Shown in pieces: positions 50,983 to 60,884 of a stretch of 64,000 nt of DNA (within the stretch, counting starts at the first letter, position 1; each line of letters begins with the position of its first letter). The notes below the pieces were generated by a model. The model did not search any database. It was given only the letters and a program-made list of their open reading frames with translations, and was not told where the DNA came from. The stretch comes from Stutzerimonas stutzeri (GTDB lineage: Bacteria > Pseudomonadota > Gammaproteobacteria > Pseudomonadales > Pseudomonadaceae). Location of the stretch: assembly GCF_024448895.1 (NCBI RefSeq), contig NZ_JAMOIC010000006.1, positions 124,001 to 188,000 on the forward strand, written 5' to 3'. A program made the translations under genes and the position numbers.

Positions 50983-52002
50983 ATGACGCTGTCGCCGTTG
51001 AATCAGCGTCGTTTTGCCCTGTTCAAAGCGCACAAGCGGGGCTGGTGGTCGCTCTGGATATTTCTCACGCTGTTCATCCTGAGTCTCGGGGCGGAGATGA
51101 TCGCCAACGACAAGCCCATCGTCGTGCGTTTTGACGGCGGGTGGTATTTCCCCGTCGCCAAGCGCTACCCCGAGACAGTATTCGGTGGGGAGTTTCCCTT
51201 GCAGGCCAACTACAAAGGCCCTTACATCCAGGAGCTGATCGAGAAAAAAGACGGCTGGATGATCTGGCCACCGATTCCGTTCCATCACTCCAGCATCAAT
51301 TACGATCTTCAGGTTCCAGCACCTGCCCCACCATCCCTAGATAACTGGCTGGGGACCGACGACCAGGGCCGCGATGTCCTTGCCAGAGTCATCTACGGCT
51401 TTCGAATCTCCGTTCTGTTTGCACTGACGCTCACCCTGATCAGCTCGGTGATCGGTGTAATTGCTGGCGCCTTGCAAGGGTTCTATGGGGGCTGGGTGGA
51501 TCTCGTGGGTCAGCGCGTCCTGGAGATCTGGTCGGGGTTGCCAGTGCTCTACCTGCTGATCATCCTCGCGAGCTTCGTGCAGCCCAACTTATGGTGGCTG
51601 CTCGGAATCATGCTGCTTTTCTCGTGGATGAGTCTGGTTGATGTTGTCCGTGCAGAGTTCCTGCGAGGTCGAAATCTCGAATATGTACGCGCAGCAAGGG
51701 CATTGGGGATGCGTAACGGAGCCATCATGTTTCGTCACATTCTCCCTAACGCGATGGTCTCAACCATGACCTTCATGCCGTTCATCCTCACCGGCGCGAT
51801 AGGTACCTTGACTGCATTGGACTTCCTTGGCTTCGGTCTGCCGCCTGGGGCGCCGTCTCTCGGCGAACTGGTCGCACAGGGCAAGTCGAATCTGCAGGCG
51901 CCCTGGCTGGGCATCAGTGCCTTCATGGTGCTTGCCGTCATGCTGACGCTGCTGGTGTTTATCGGCGAGGCCGCGCGTGATGCCTTCGACCCAAGGAAAT
52001 AG
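50983..52002 (+). CDS. yejE: ABC transporter permease YejE-like
   Basis: The 339-residue partner of YejB has an N-terminal helix, a large periplasmic loop (about 45-120, with GGWYFPVAKRYPETVFGGEF), and the DppC/OppC-like core with NWLGTDDQGRDVLARVIYG. The EAA loop is RAARALGMRNGAIMFRHILPNA. ATG 50983 lies one base after the yejB stop; a longer frame begins at 50944 inside yejB and was rejected. Together with YejF it completes one importer. Confidence 0.94.
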   Translation: MTLSPLNQRRFALFKAHKRGWWSLWIFLTLFILSLGAEMIANDKPIVVRFDGGWYFPVAKRYPETVFGGEFPLQANYKGPYIQELIEKKDGWMIWPPIPFHHSSINYDLQVPAPAPPSLDNWLGTDDQGRDVLARVIYGFRISVLFALTLTLISSVIGVIAGALQGFYGGWVDLVGQRVLEIWSGLPVLYLLIILASFVQPNLWWLLGIMLLFSWMSLVDVVRAEFLRGRNLEYVRAARALGMRNGAIMFRHILPNAMVSTMTFMPFILTGAIGTLTALDFLGFGLPPGAPSLGELVAQGKSNLQAPWLGISAFMVLAVMLTLLVFIGEAARDAFDPRK

Positions 52003-52003
52003 C

Positions 52004-53653
52004 ATGACCGAGAATCTGATTGAGATCCGCGATCTGGCCGTCGAGTTTGTCACAGGTGGCAAAGCTCACCGCGTAGTCGAGGGCGTGAGCTTCGATATTC
52101 GCAAGGGCGAGACGCTGGCGCTGGTGGGTGAAAGCGGTTCCGGCAAGTCCGTCACTGCGCATTCCATACTGCGGCTCCTGCCCTACCCGCTGGCCCAGCA
52201 CCCCGCAGGCGAAATCCGTTATGCCGGGGAAGACCTGCTCAAAGCCTCTGAAAAACGCATGCGGGGCGTTCGCGGTAATCGCATCGCAATGGTATTTCAG
52301 GAGCCGATGACTTCGCTCAACCCCCTTCACACCATCGGCAAGCAGATCAACGAGGTACTGCAAATCCACAAGGGGCTCAATGGCAAGGCCGCCACGGCAC
52401 GTACCTTGGAGCTTCTCGAACTGGTGGGAATTCCGGAACCTGCAAAGCGGATCCGTGCGTATCCCCATGAGCTATCAGGCGGACAACGTCAGCGCGTGGT
52501 GATTGCCATGGCGTTGGCAAACGAACCTGAACTACTGATCGCCGACGAGCCCACCACCGCGCTGGACGTTACGGTGCAACTGAAGATCCTGGAGCTGCTC
52601 AAGGATCTGCAGGCGCGCCTGGGAATGGCGCTTCTGCTGATCAGCCACGATCTGAATCTCGTTCGACGCATCGCTCATCGAGTATGTGTCATGCAGAGCG
52701 GTCGCGTCGTCGAACAGGCAGCTTGCGAAAAACTGTTCAGATCGCCAGAGCATCCTTATACCCAGGAACTGCTTGCGGCCGAACCCAGCGGAGACCCGGT
52801 GGCAGTTGTGGAAGCCGCCCCAGCATTATTGGAAGTCAAAGACCTGCGAGTCTGGTTTCCTATCAAGAAGGGACTCTTTCGGCGCACCGTTGACCACATC
52901 AAGGCGGTCGACGGCGTCACGTTCAGTTTGCCCCAAGGGCAGACGCTGGGGATCGTAGGTGAAAGTGGATCGGGAAAGTCCACACTAGGGTTAGCGATAC
53001 TTCGACTGATCTCCAGCACCGGTGAGATTCGTTTTCGGGACCAGGCGCTGGAGAAAATGTCGCAAGGGGCAGTACGCCCGCTTAGACGTCAGATGCAGGT
53101 GGTGTTTCAGGATCCTTTTGGCAGTCTCAGCCCGCGCATGTCTGTAGGCCAGATCGTCGGAGAGGGCCTCAGCATTCACGGGATGGGCTCCGCTACGGAG
53201 CAAGCGCGAGCAATCATCGATGCGCTGGTCGAAGTCGGACTCGACCCGGAAAGTCGACACCGTTACCCCCACGAGTTTTCCGGTGGGCAGCGGCAGCGGA
53301 TCGCCATTGCCAGGGCACTGGTTCTCAAGCCTGATCTGATCCTGCTTGATGAACCTACCTCGGCGCTGGATCGAACCGTGCAGCGGCAGGTAGTGGAGCT
53401 ACTACGCTCGCTACAGGCCAAGTACAACCTGACCTACCTGTTCATCAGCCACGACCTGGCGGTGGTAAGGGCGCTAAGTCACCAGATGATGGTGGTCAAG
53501 CAAGGCAGGGTCATTGAACAGGGAGCAGCAAAGGCCATCTTTGCCGCCCCCCAACATCCGTATACACAGCAGTTGCTGGAATCGGCCTTCATGGCGCCGG
53601 CTACTGATGAACAACCAGAAGAGGGACAAGCACATGGGTTTTCTTACCGGTAA
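52004..53653 (+). CDS. yejF: ABC transporter ATPase YejF-like, two nucleotide-binding domains
   Basis: The 549-residue protein carries two complete ATPase domains. The first has Walker A GESGSGKS (near 45), signature LSGGQRQRV and Walker [13 protein letters not shown]. The second has Walker A GESGSGKS (near 320), FSGGQRQRI and [13 protein letters not shown] fused dimer of this type energises the permease and is typical of YejF. The ATG is one base after the yejE stop, with AAGGA upstream. The 3' end overlaps fabI by 20 bases. Confidence 0.97.
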   Translation: MTENLIEIRDLAVEFVTGGKAHRVVEGVSFDIRKGETLALVGESGSGKSVTAHSILRLLPYPLAQHPAGEIRYAGEDLLKASEKRMRGVRGNRIAMVFQEPMTSLNPLHTIGKQINEVLQIHKGLNGKAATARTLELLELVGIPEPAKRIRAYPHELSGGQRQRVVIAMALANEPELLIADEPTTALDVTVQLKILELLKDLQARLGMALLLISHDLNLVRRIAHRVCVMQSGRVVEQAACEKLFRSPEHPYTQELLAAEPSGDPVAVVEAAPALLEVKDLRVWFPIKKGLFRRTVDHIKAVDGVTFSLPQGQTLGIVGESGSGKSTLGLAILRLISSTGEIRFRDQALEKMSQGAVRPLRRQMQVVFQDPFGSLSPRMSVGQIVGEGLSIHGMGSATEQARAIIDALVEVGLDPESRHRYPHEFSGGQRQRIAIARALVLKPDLILLDEPTSALDRTVQRQVVELLRSLQAKYNLTYLFISHDLAVVRALSHQMMVVKQGRVIEQGAAKAIFAAPQHPYTQQLLESAFMAPATDEQPEEGQAHGFSYR

Positions 53654-54428
53654 GCGCGTACTGATCGTCGGCGTCGCCAGCAAACTGTCGATTGCCTCCG
53701 GCATCGCCGCGGCCATGCACCGTGAGGGCGCCGAACTGGCTTTCACCTATCAGAACGAAAAGCTCAAGGGCCGCGTCGAAGAGTTCGCTGCCAGCTGGGG
53801 CTCGAGTCCGGATCTGTGTTTCCCTTGCGACGTTGCAAGCGACGACGAAATCGTCAAGGTATTCGAAGAACTGGGCAAAAAGTGGGATAGCCTTGATGGC
53901 ATCGTCCATTCCGTCGGTTTCGCACCTGGCGATCAGCTAGATGGTGATTTCACCGATGTCACCACGCGCGACGGCTTCCGCATCGCACACGACATCAGCG
54001 CCTACAGTCTCGTTGCGCTGGCCAAGGCTGGCCGTCCTCTGATGAAAGGACGTAACGGCAGCATCCTTACCTTGTCCTACCTCGGCGCTGAGCGCACCAT
54101 GCCCAACTACAACGTCATGGGCATGGCCAAGGCCAGCCTCGAAGCGGGTGTACGTTATCTGGCTGGCAGCCTTGGCCCTGAAGGTACGCGGGTTAACGCA
54201 GTTTCAGCGGGCCCTATCCGGACCCTCGCCGCTTCAGGCATCAAGAGTTTCCGTAAGATGCTGGCCGCCAATGAGAAACAGACGCCCCTGCGCCGCAACG
54301 TAACCATCGATGAAGTCGGCAATGCCGGCGCATTCCTCTGCTCCGACCTCGCATCTGGGATCAGCGGTGAAATCCTCTATGTCGATGGTGGTTTCAACAC
54401 TACCGCCATGGGTGCAATCGAGGATTGA
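53634..54428 (+). CDS. fabI: Enoyl-ACP reductase [NADH] FabI
   Basis: The 264-residue enzyme completes each fatty-acid elongation cycle and is the target of triclosan. It has the FabI-type active site: Y149, Y159 and K166 ([19 protein letters not shown]), corresponding to Y146/Y156/K163 of E. coli. The cofactor motif [13 protein letters not shown] lies at 13-25. ATG 53634 has GGGA upstream and starts 20 bases inside the end of yejF. A strong terminator follows. Whether it has its own promoter inside yejF cannot be judged, but an essential gene would be expected to have one. Confidence 0.98.
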   Translation: MGFLTGKRVLIVGVASKLSIASGIAAAMHREGAELAFTYQNEKLKGRVEEFAASWGSSPDLCFPCDVASDDEIVKVFEELGKKWDSLDGIVHSVGFAPGDQLDGDFTDVTTRDGFRIAHDISAYSLVALAKAGRPLMKGRNGSILTLSYLGAERTMPNYNVMGMAKASLEAGVRYLAGSLGPEGTRVNAVSAGPIRTLAASGIKSFRKMLAANEKQTPLRRNVTIDEVGNAGAFLCSDLASGISGEILYVDGGFNTTAMGAIED

Positions 54429-54440
54429 TAAGTCCGAGCG

Positions 54441-54478
54441 AAACAAAAAAACCCGCATTGGATGCGGGTTTTTTTTTG
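54441..54478. terminator. Bidirectional terminator between fabI and ppiD
   Basis: AACCCGCAT (54450-54458) pairs with ATGCGGGTT (54462-54470) around TGG. Runs of A and T flank it, so it can end both convergent transcripts. Confidence 0.95.
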
Positions 54479-54492
54479 CCTGTTAATGCCTG

Positions 54493-56346
54493 TCAGAAAG
54501 TTTCGATCTTGGCATCACTGTGCAGCATTTGCCGATACGCAGCGAAATCCTGCTGCCCGCTACGTGAGGCAAGGAAGCGACGATAGTTTTGCTTGTCTTC
54601 TTCCGATAGCGCGGATTCAGGCTCGCTAACACCGCTTAACCGAACGACCACATAGTCACCATTAGTGAGCCTAACCATGCCATAGCTAGGCTTTTCGTTG
54701 GCTTCAGGCTTCGGCATGCGGAACACTTGCTGCAGCACCTCAGGTTCAACACCCTCCTGGCTGCGAGAAGCGGCTTCTACGGGCTGCCACTGGCCGCTCG
54801 CGTCACCACCGTCACGCAAGGTGGCGATCAGTTCCTCACTCGCCTGCTTCGCCTGATCAGTGGCCTTGCTGCGCTGAAGCTGCGCGACGATATCGTCCTT
54901 GACCTCATCGAATGGCAACGCTTCAGGTTGCAAGTGCTGCTTCACGCGGACTGCAATGGCGGTATCTGGGTCCAGTTCTATGACACCACTGTTCGCGCCA
55001 TCAACTAGAACTTCTTCGCTGAACGCGGCCTGGATGACCTGCCGATTCGCTGCCACACCTGCCCCACCCTCACGTCCAAAGGCTTGAGTTGTCTGGACGG
55101 AAAGGCCCAACTCCTGAGCCGGTTGGGCAAGGTCGGAGGATTCAAACGCGGTGTCTTCAAGCTGCTTGCTAGCTTCGACAAAGCGTTGTTCTACTTGCTG
55201 AGCCTTGATCTCACGAACCAGCTCGGGCCTGAGGCTATCGAGAGTCGGAACCTCCGGTGACTGAACGCCGAGCAGCTTGATCAGATGCCAGCCGAACTCT
55301 GAACGAATCGGCTCAGAAACCTGGCCATCCTTTAGTGCGTACAGAGCCTCTTCAAAGGCCGGGTCGTAGACACCTGGGCCTGCGAAGCCGAGATCTCCAC
55401 CTTCATTAGCAGAGCCGGGATCCTCTGAAAGCTCCTTGGCCAAAGCGGCGAAGTCCTCGCCTTCACTCAGGCGTTTGGCAACTTCGTCAATTTTGACTCT
55501 CGCATCGCCATCGCCCGCGTCATCAGCCTCGATCAGGATATGTGCGGCACGACGTTGTTCTGCCAGATTAGCGATGCGTTGCTGATACAGATCATTTACG
55601 TCGTCGTCTGAAGCCTCAACCTGATCAAAGAAGGACTCCTTCTTCAACTCGACGTACTCAACCACCACCTGCTCTGGCGAGCGATAGCGGTCAGTGTTCT
55701 GCTCGTAGTGCTGGCGCGCTTCGTCGTCGCTTACCTCCACGCTAGCTGTGTCTGCAGGAATGGAAATAGTGGCGAAATCACGAGTTTGCTGTTCGAGACG
55801 AGCAAACGCCTCGATCTGCTCGTCCGTCACGAAGCCAGAACCGGATATCCCGGCCCGAAGCTGACCTATGAGCATTTCCTGCTTCATGAGCTCACGAAAT
55901 TGAAACCTCGTGTAGCCCATCTGCTGAATGACCTGGTCGAAGCGCGCCGCGCTGAATGCACCATCAACGGTGAACTCGGGCGTTTGCAGAATCAACTGGT
56001 CGAGCGCCGTCTCGGAAAAAGCGAAATCCGCGTCGCGGGCACCTTGAAGCAACAGTGCACGGTCGATCAAAGCGCGCAAGGAAGACTCGCGTACGAGCTT
56101 GTCATCAAGCATCGAAGGATCGAAATTACCACCAAGTTGCTGGGCGAGCTGACGTCGCTGCATGTTCATTGCTTGGTTGAGCTCATCCAGCGAGATTTCC
56201 TCACCGTTGACCTCAGCGGCGTTTCGGCTGTTGCTGGCAGCGTTGAAGATGGCGTCGAAGCCCGTCAGCGCCAGCAACATGATAATGATGCCGATGATCG
56301 TTTTGGCAATCCAGCCTTGTGAATTGTCCCTGATGTTCTGAAGCAT
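54493..56346 (-). CDS. ppiD: Periplasmic folding chaperone PpiD (SurA N-like plus parvulin)
   Basis: The 617-residue protein is anchored by one N-terminal helix (about 12-35, TIIGIIIMLLALTGFDAIF). A SurA N-like chaperone region follows (about 40-210). A parvulin-type PPIase domain lies around residues 265-370 (RRAAHILIEADD, GGDLGFAGPGVYDPAFEEAL, SEFGWHLIKLL), followed by a C-terminal region. It sits at the Sec translocon and helps outer-membrane and periplasmic proteins fold. ATG 56346 is preceded by GGGGGA; the upstream frame to 56379 adds eleven residues not seen in the family. Confidence 0.95.
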   Translation of the reverse strand: MLQNIRDNSQGWIAKTIIGIIIMLLALTGFDAIFNAASNSRNAAEVNGEEISLDELNQAMNMQRRQLAQQLGGNFDPSMLDDKLVRESSLRALIDRALLLQGARDADFAFSETALDQLILQTPEFTVDGAFSAARFDQVIQQMGYTRFQFRELMKQEMLIGQLRAGISGSGFVTDEQIEAFARLEQQTRDFATISIPADTASVEVSDDEARQHYEQNTDRYRSPEQVVVEYVELKKESFFDQVEASDDDVNDLYQQRIANLAEQRRAAHILIEADDAGDGDARVKIDEVAKRLSEGEDFAALAKELSEDPGSANEGGDLGFAGPGVYDPAFEEALYALKDGQVSEPIRSEFGWHLIKLLGVQSPEVPTLDSLRPELVREIKAQQVEQRFVEASKQLEDTAFESSDLAQPAQELGLSVQTTQAFGREGGAGVAANRQVIQAAFSEEVLVDGANSGVIELDPDTAIAVRVKQHLQPEALPFDEVKDDIVAQLQRSKATDQAKQASEELIATLRDGGDASGQWQPVEAASRSQEGVEPEVLQQVFRMPKPEANEKPSYGMVRLTNGDYVVVRLSGVSEPESALSEEDKQNYRRFLASRSGQQDFAAYRQMLHSDAKIETF

Positions 56347-56400
56347 GCATCCCCCAGGAGTCAGCTGCGCAATGTTCACTGCAGCAAGGGTGGAATCCGG

Positions 56401-56432
56401 ATAAAAGAAAGGCGCATCCAGGGATGCGCCTT
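56401..56432 (-). terminator. Intrinsic terminator of the hupB transcript
   Basis: On the minus strand AAGGCGCATCC pairs with GGATGCGCCTT (56409-56419 with 56422-56432), and TTTCTTTTAT follows it. Confidence 0.9.
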
Positions 56433-56550
56433 CTCGGAGCTTTTGGAGCAGTTGGGCTTATCCCCCAAGCCCGAACACAACAGGCAATGCCTGTTTGAAT
56501 AACCGCTCCAGGCCAGAGTCAGCATTAGCGACTACTGGCCGGATCGAAAA
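56433..56550 (-). ncRNA. Candidate structured RNA in the hupB 3' untranslated region
   Basis: Between the hupB stop and its terminator, the minus-strand RNA can fold into two elements. The first is a hairpin (56511-56540): GGCCAG/CTGGCC outer stem, then AGTC/GACT and GC/GC around TAAT. The second is a three-way junction: an outer stem of nine pairs (56501-56509 with 56445-56453) encloses hairpin AACAGGC/GCCTGTT (56479-56495) and hairpin GGGCTT/AAGCCC (56454-56472). One outer-stem pair is G-U in the minus-strand RNA but A-C on the other strand, which favours minus-strand transcription. It may be a 3'-UTR-derived small RNA or a stabilising structure; no family was recognised. Confidence 0.55.
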
Positions 56551-56553
56551 CGC

Positions 56554-56826
56554 TTAGTTGACAGCGTCTTTCAGTGCTTTACCAGCCTTGAAACCCGGAA
56601 TCTTAGCAGCAGCGATGTCGATCGGCTTACCAGTCTGAGGGTTGCGGCCGGTACGAGCAGCACGCTCCTTGACAGCGAAAGTACCGAAACCAACCAGTAC
56701 CACGGAATCACCAGCCTTCAGAGCGCCTGTGACGGATTCAATTACTGCATCCAGCGCGCGGCCAGCAACAGCTTTCGGGATATCAGCAGATGCAGCAATG
56801 GCATCGATCAGTTCCGACTTGTTCAC
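56554..56826 (-). CDS. hupB: DNA-binding protein HU (HupB-type)
   Basis: The 90-residue histone-like protein binds and bends DNA nonspecifically as a dimer. It has the HU start [11 protein letters not shown], the [28 protein letters not shown] arm with the proline at the tip, and the C-terminal helix ending in ALKDAVN. Length is exact for the family. It follows lon on the same strand, as in many proteobacteria, and has its own strong promoter. The long structured region after its stop is described separately. Confidence 0.98.
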   Translation of the reverse strand: MNKSELIDAIAASADIPKAVAGRALDAVIESVTGALKAGDSVVLVGFGTFAVKERAARTGRNPQTGKPIDIAAAKIPGFKAGKALKDAVN

Positions 56827-56914
56827 TCTAAGTCCCCTTATTTCTGTTGAGTCGTATCTTTAATTTTGGGTGTAAGCAAAGCGGCGCCGAAATAGCAACG
56901 ACACGAAGGGCCGG

Positions 56915-56944
56915 CTTATATCAAGGCTACCGAAAATGTGTCAA
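56915..56944 (-). promoter_or_regulatory. Sigma-70 promoter of hupB
   Basis: On the minus strand a perfect TTGACA (56939-56944) is followed, 18 bases later, by TATAAG (56915-56920). The start would lie about 80 bases before the hupB ATG, just after the lon stop. Confidence 0.8.
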
Positions 56945-56958
56945 TGAAGCCTTGCAGA

Positions 56959-59355
56959 CTAATGCGTGCTGATTCGCTCCTTGGAATCAGGCTCGCGCTT
57001 GTCGTCCTTTGCAACGATATCAGGAGCCGCATCGGGCAAGGGCTCCGGCGCGTATTGCAGCGCAATTTGGAGGACTTCGTCAATCCACTTGACCGGTTTA
57101 ATCTGCAGGTCCTGCTTAATATTCTCCGGAATCTCTTTCAGATCACGCTGATTCTCTTCTGGAATGATCACAGTCTTGATGCCACCCCTATGTGCGGCGA
57201 GCAACTTTTCCTTCAAACCACCAATAGCCAGAACCTGACCACGCAGAGTGATTTCACCGGTCATGGCAACTTCGGCACGCACCGGTATTTGCGTCAGCGC
57301 TGATACGAGCGCTGTGCACATGCCGATACCTGCGCTCGGGCCGTCCTTAGGCGTAGCGCCCTCCGGAACGTGGATATGGATGTCCTGCTTCTCGTGGAAG
57401 TCAACGGGAAGGCCAAGACTTGCCGCCCTACTACGAACCACGGTCAGCGCAGCAGTAATGGATTCTCCCATCACGTCGCCGAGCGAACCTGTTTTGGTCA
57501 GCCTGCCTTTTCCAGGGACCACAGCCGCCTCGATGGTCAGCAGTTCGCCGCCAACCTGTGTCCATGCAAGGCCCGTCACCTGCCCAACCTGATCCTGCTG
57601 TTCAGCGAGGCCGTAACGGAACTTACGCACGCCGAGGAAATGCTCGAGCGAATCGGCAGTGACTTTCACTTCAAAGCGCTTTTCCGCTGCGTGCTCCTTC
57701 ACGACCTTGCGGCATACCTTCGCCACCTGACGCTCCAAGCCACGTACGCCCGCTTCGCGCGTGTAGAAACGGATGATGTCGCGGATGGCCTCCTCTTCGA
57801 ACAGCAACTCGGTTTTTTTCAGCCCATTGGCCTCAACCTGCTTCGGGACCAGGTAGCGCGTGGCGATATTGATCTTCTCGTCTTCGGTGTAGCCAGGCAG
57901 ACGAATGATCTCCATCCGATCCAGCAGCGGTGCCGGGATGTTCATGGAGTTAGCAGTGCAGAGGAACATTACGTCGGAAAGGTCGTAGTCCACCTCGAGG
58001 TAATGGTCGTTGAAATTATGGTTCTGCTCGGGGTCCAGTACCTCCAGCAGCGCGGACGCAGGATCACCGCGCATGTCGTTCCCCATCTTGTCGATCTCGT
58101 CGAGCAGGAACAGCGGGTTGCGAACACCCACTTTGGTCATCTTCTGGATCAGACGGCCCGGCATCGAACCGATATAGGTGCGCCGATGGCCACGAATCTC
58201 AGCCTCATCACGCACGCCGCCCAGCGCCATTCTCACGAACTTGCGGTTAGTCGAGCGCGCAATGGATTCGGCAAGTGACGTTTTACCCACACCTGGGGGA
58301 CCTACCAGGCACAGCACTGGCCCCTTGAGCTTCTTAACGCGCTTCTGCACGGCGAGGTATTCAAGGATACGGTCTTTGACTTCCTCAAGGCCGTAGTGAT
58401 CAGTATCGAGCACCTCTTCCGCCTTGGTCAGGTCGAGGCGAACCTTGCTCGCTGCCTTCCAAGGCACATTGACCAACCAATCAATGTAGGTCCGGACTAC
58501 TGTCGCTTCGGCGGACATCGGCGACATCTGCTTGAGCTTGTTCAGCTCGGTCGTGGCCTTCGTATACGCGTCTTTGCTCAATCCGGCGTTTTCAATGCGC
58601 TTTTTCAGGTCATCGATTTCGTTGTGACCTTCATCAATGTCCCCCAGCTCCTTCTGAATGGCCTTCATCTGCTCATTCAGGTAATACTCGCGCTGGCTTC
58701 GCTCCATCTGTTTCTTGACACGACCCCGGATGCGCTTCTCGACCTGTAGGAGGTCTATTTCAGCGTCCAGCAGCGCCAGAACGTGCTCGACTCTTTCAGG
58801 CAGGTCGGTGATTTCGAGTATGGCTTGCTTTTGCTCAATCTTGAGCGCCATGTGAGCAGCCATGGTATCGACCAGACGTGCCGGCTCGTCAATGCTGGCG
58901 AGAGATGAAAGCACCTCGGAAGGCACCTTCTTCCCGAGCTGAACGTACTGCTCGAATTGGCTCAAAAGACTGCGGGTGAAGACTTCAGCTTCACGCTCTT
59001 CGATTTCCGTTTCATCGATCAGCGATACTTCAGCGCGGCAATGGTCGTCCACATCGAAAAAGCGATCAATCACACCACGCTGTTCACCCTCGACCAGCAC
59101 TTTGACTGTGCCGTCTGGCAGCTTCAACAGTTGCAGAACCGTCGCGACCGTACCCACCCGGTACAGGCCTTCTTCGTTCGGATCATCGTCAGCCGGGTTC
59201 TTCTGGGCCAAGAGCAGTATCTGCTTGTCGCCGGACATCGCCGCTTCCAGCGCCTCGATAGATTTTTCCCGCCCGACGAACAGCGGAATCACCATATGCG
59301 GGTAAACCACTACGTCGCGCAGCGGTAAAAGGGGCAGTTCGATGGTTGTCTTCAT
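56959..59355 (-). CDS. lon: ATP-dependent protease Lon
   Basis: The 798-residue cytosolic protease degrades misfolded and regulatory proteins. An N-terminal substrate domain (to about 300) is followed by the AAA domain with Walker [10 protein letters not shown] and Walker [10 protein letters not shown]. The C-terminal protease domain has the serine near residue 674 ([11 protein letters not shown]) and the catalytic lysine about 40 residues later ([10 protein letters not shown]). Length and order are normal for LonA. It lies between clpX and hupB on the minus strand, a block of heat-shock genes; a sigma-32-like promoter precedes it. Confidence 0.98.
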   Translation of the reverse strand: MKTTIELPLLPLRDVVVYPHMVIPLFVGREKSIEALEAAMSGDKQILLLAQKNPADDDPNEEGLYRVGTVATVLQLLKLPDGTVKVLVEGEQRGVIDRFFDVDDHCRAEVSLIDETEIEEREAEVFTRSLLSQFEQYVQLGKKVPSEVLSSLASIDEPARLVDTMAAHMALKIEQKQAILEITDLPERVEHVLALLDAEIDLLQVEKRIRGRVKKQMERSQREYYLNEQMKAIQKELGDIDEGHNEIDDLKKRIENAGLSKDAYTKATTELNKLKQMSPMSAEATVVRTYIDWLVNVPWKAASKVRLDLTKAEEVLDTDHYGLEEVKDRILEYLAVQKRVKKLKGPVLCLVGPPGVGKTSLAESIARSTNRKFVRMALGGVRDEAEIRGHRRTYIGSMPGRLIQKMTKVGVRNPLFLLDEIDKMGNDMRGDPASALLEVLDPEQNHNFNDHYLEVDYDLSDVMFLCTANSMNIPAPLLDRMEIIRLPGYTEDEKINIATRYLVPKQVEANGLKKTELLFEEEAIRDIIRFYTREAGVRGLERQVAKVCRKVVKEHAAEKRFEVKVTADSLEHFLGVRKFRYGLAEQQDQVGQVTGLAWTQVGGELLTIEAAVVPGKGRLTKTGSLGDVMGESITAALTVVRSRAASLGLPVDFHEKQDIHIHVPEGATPKDGPSAGIGMCTALVSALTQIPVRAEVAMTGEITLRGQVLAIGGLKEKLLAAHRGGIKTVIIPEENQRDLKEIPENIKQDLQIKPVKWIDEVLQIALQYAPEPLPDAAPDIVAKDDKREPDSKERISTH

Positions 59356-59412
59356 AAATTCAGCTCTACGACGGCCATACGGCGATAAACGGAGAAAACA
59401 TGCTTGGCATCA

Positions 59413-59441
59413 AGATGAGGGCGCCAGGGGCAAAAAACAAG
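59413..59441 (-). promoter_or_regulatory. Candidate sigma-32 heat-shock promoter of lon
   Basis: On the minus strand CTTGTT (59436-59441) and CCTCATCT (59413-59420) are separated by 15 bases. The -10 matches CCCCATnT at seven of eight positions; the -35 matches CTTGAA at four of six. Its position, about 58 bases before the lon ATG, is right for a promoter. Confidence 0.5.
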
Positions 59442-59455
59442 GATGCTGTAGAAAA

Positions 59456-59478
59456 GCAAAGGGGCCCGGAGGCCCCTT
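59456..59478 (-). terminator. Terminator of the clpX transcript
   Basis: On the minus strand AAGGGGCC pairs with GGCCCCTT (59459-59466 and 59471-59478) around four bases, with TTTGCTTTTCT following. Confidence 0.85.
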
Positions 59479-59484
59479 GTTGTA

Positions 59485-60765
59485 TTACGCGTCCGGCGCA
59501 GCCTTCGCAGGCGGCTCGCTGTTCTCGTAGATAAGCAGCGGCTGTGAAGTACCTTCGATCACGCTTTCGTCGATCACGACCTTGCTGACATCCTTCTGAG
59601 ACGGGATCTCATACATGGTATCCAGCAGAACGCCTTCAAGGATCGAACGCAGACCACGCGCCCCGGTCTTGCGCTCCAGTGCCCTGGAAGCAACCGCCTT
59701 GAGGGCATCGGTACGGAATTCGAGATCTACGCCTTCCAGTTCGAAAAGCTTGGCGTACTGTTTCGTCAAAGCGTTCTTGGGCTCGGTAAGGATCTGAATG
59801 AGCGCCGCTTCATCCAGCTCGTCAAGCGTAGCAATGACCGGCAAGCGACCTACGAACTCGGGGATCAGACCAAACTTAACCAGATCGTCCGGCTCAACCG
59901 CTCGTAGAGATTCACCTATCTTCTTACCAGGGTCTTTACTACGGACTTCGGCATTGAAACCAATCCCGCCCTGCGTCGAGCGACCTTGAATAACCTTTTC
60001 CAGCCCGGCAAATGCGCCACCGCAAATAAACAGGATGTTACGAGTGTCGACTTGCAGGAATTCCTGCTGGGGATGCTTACGGCCACCCTGAGGCGGCACC
60101 GAGGCAACAGTACCCTCGATCAATTTAAGCAGCGCTTGCTGAACACCCTCACCAGATACGTCACGGGTAATGGAAGGGTTATCCGACTTGCGAGATATCT
60201 TGTCGATTTCGTCGATGTAGACGATGCCCATCTGGGCTTTCTCTACGTCGTAATCGCACTTCTGTAGCAGTTTCTGAATGATGTTCTCGACATCCTCGCC
60301 AACGTAACCAGCCTCAGTAAGCGTTGTGGCGTCAGCGATGGTAAACGGTACGTTCAGCAGCCGTGCGAGTGTTTCGGCGAGCAGTGTCTTGCCTGAACCG
60401 GTCGGCCCTATGAGCAGGATGTTGCTTTTGCCCAGCTCGACTTCTTCTTTCTTGTCGCGCTGATTGAGTCGCTTGTAATGGTTGTAAACAGCCACTGCGA
60501 GGATTTTCTTGGCGCGCTCCTGACCAATTACGTACTGGTCGAGAATGCCGCTGATCTCCTTGGGCGCAGGCAGTTTTTGCGCGCTGCTTTCGGCCTGTGC
60601 TTCTTGCACCTCCTCACGGATGATGTCATTGCACAGGTCTACGCACTCGTCGCAGATAAAGACAGAGGGGCCGGCAATCAACTTGCGTACTTCATGCTGG
60701 CTTTTGCCGCAGAAAGAGCAATAGAGCAGCTTGCCGGAATCCTCGCCGTTGCGGGTGTCAGTCAT
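59485..60765 (-). CDS. clpX: ATP-dependent Clp protease ATP-binding subunit ClpX
   Basis: The 426-residue unfoldase partners with ClpP. The N-terminal zinc finger has C16, C19, C38 and C41. Walker A GPTGSGKT lies near 120, Walker [10 protein letters not shown] near 185, and the pore and IGF-type loops are in the right places (IGF variant [18 protein letters not shown] after the AAA domain). Length is normal. It follows clpP by 119 bases on the minus strand. That gap has its own sigma-32-like promoter, so it may be made independently of clpP. Confidence 0.98.
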   Translation of the reverse strand: MTDTRNGEDSGKLLYCSFCGKSQHEVRKLIAGPSVFICDECVDLCNDIIREEVQEAQAESSAQKLPAPKEISGILDQYVIGQERAKKILAVAVYNHYKRLNQRDKKEEVELGKSNILLIGPTGSGKTLLAETLARLLNVPFTIADATTLTEAGYVGEDVENIIQKLLQKCDYDVEKAQMGIVYIDEIDKISRKSDNPSITRDVSGEGVQQALLKLIEGTVASVPPQGGRKHPQQEFLQVDTRNILFICGGAFAGLEKVIQGRSTQGGIGFNAEVRSKDPGKKIGESLRAVEPDDLVKFGLIPEFVGRLPVIATLDELDEAALIQILTEPKNALTKQYAKLFELEGVDLEFRTDALKAVASRALERKTGARGLRSILEGVLLDTMYEIPSQKDVSKVVIDESVIEGTSQPLLIYENSEPPAKAAPDA

Positions 60766-60799
60766 TCGATCGATCCAATCGGGGAAGGCTTGAAATACA

Positions 60800-60859
60800 A
60801 GATGAAGGCAAATGCGGGCATTTTCAAGGGTGCAAAAAGCGCACGTGACGGATGCCCGC
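60800..60859 (-). promoter_or_regulatory. Candidate sigma-32 promoter of clpX, inside an inverted repeat
   Basis: On the minus strand CTTGAA (60823-60828) is a perfect -35, and CTTCATCT (60800-60807), 15 bases later, matches the sigma-32 -10 at six of eight positions. An eight-base inverted repeat, GCGGGCAT/ATGCCCGC (60814-60821 and 60852-60859), straddles the -35 region and may be a binding site. The predicted leader is about 30 bases. Confidence 0.55.
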
Positions 60860-60884
60860 TCTCTACACCCTCCAAGACCAGTGT

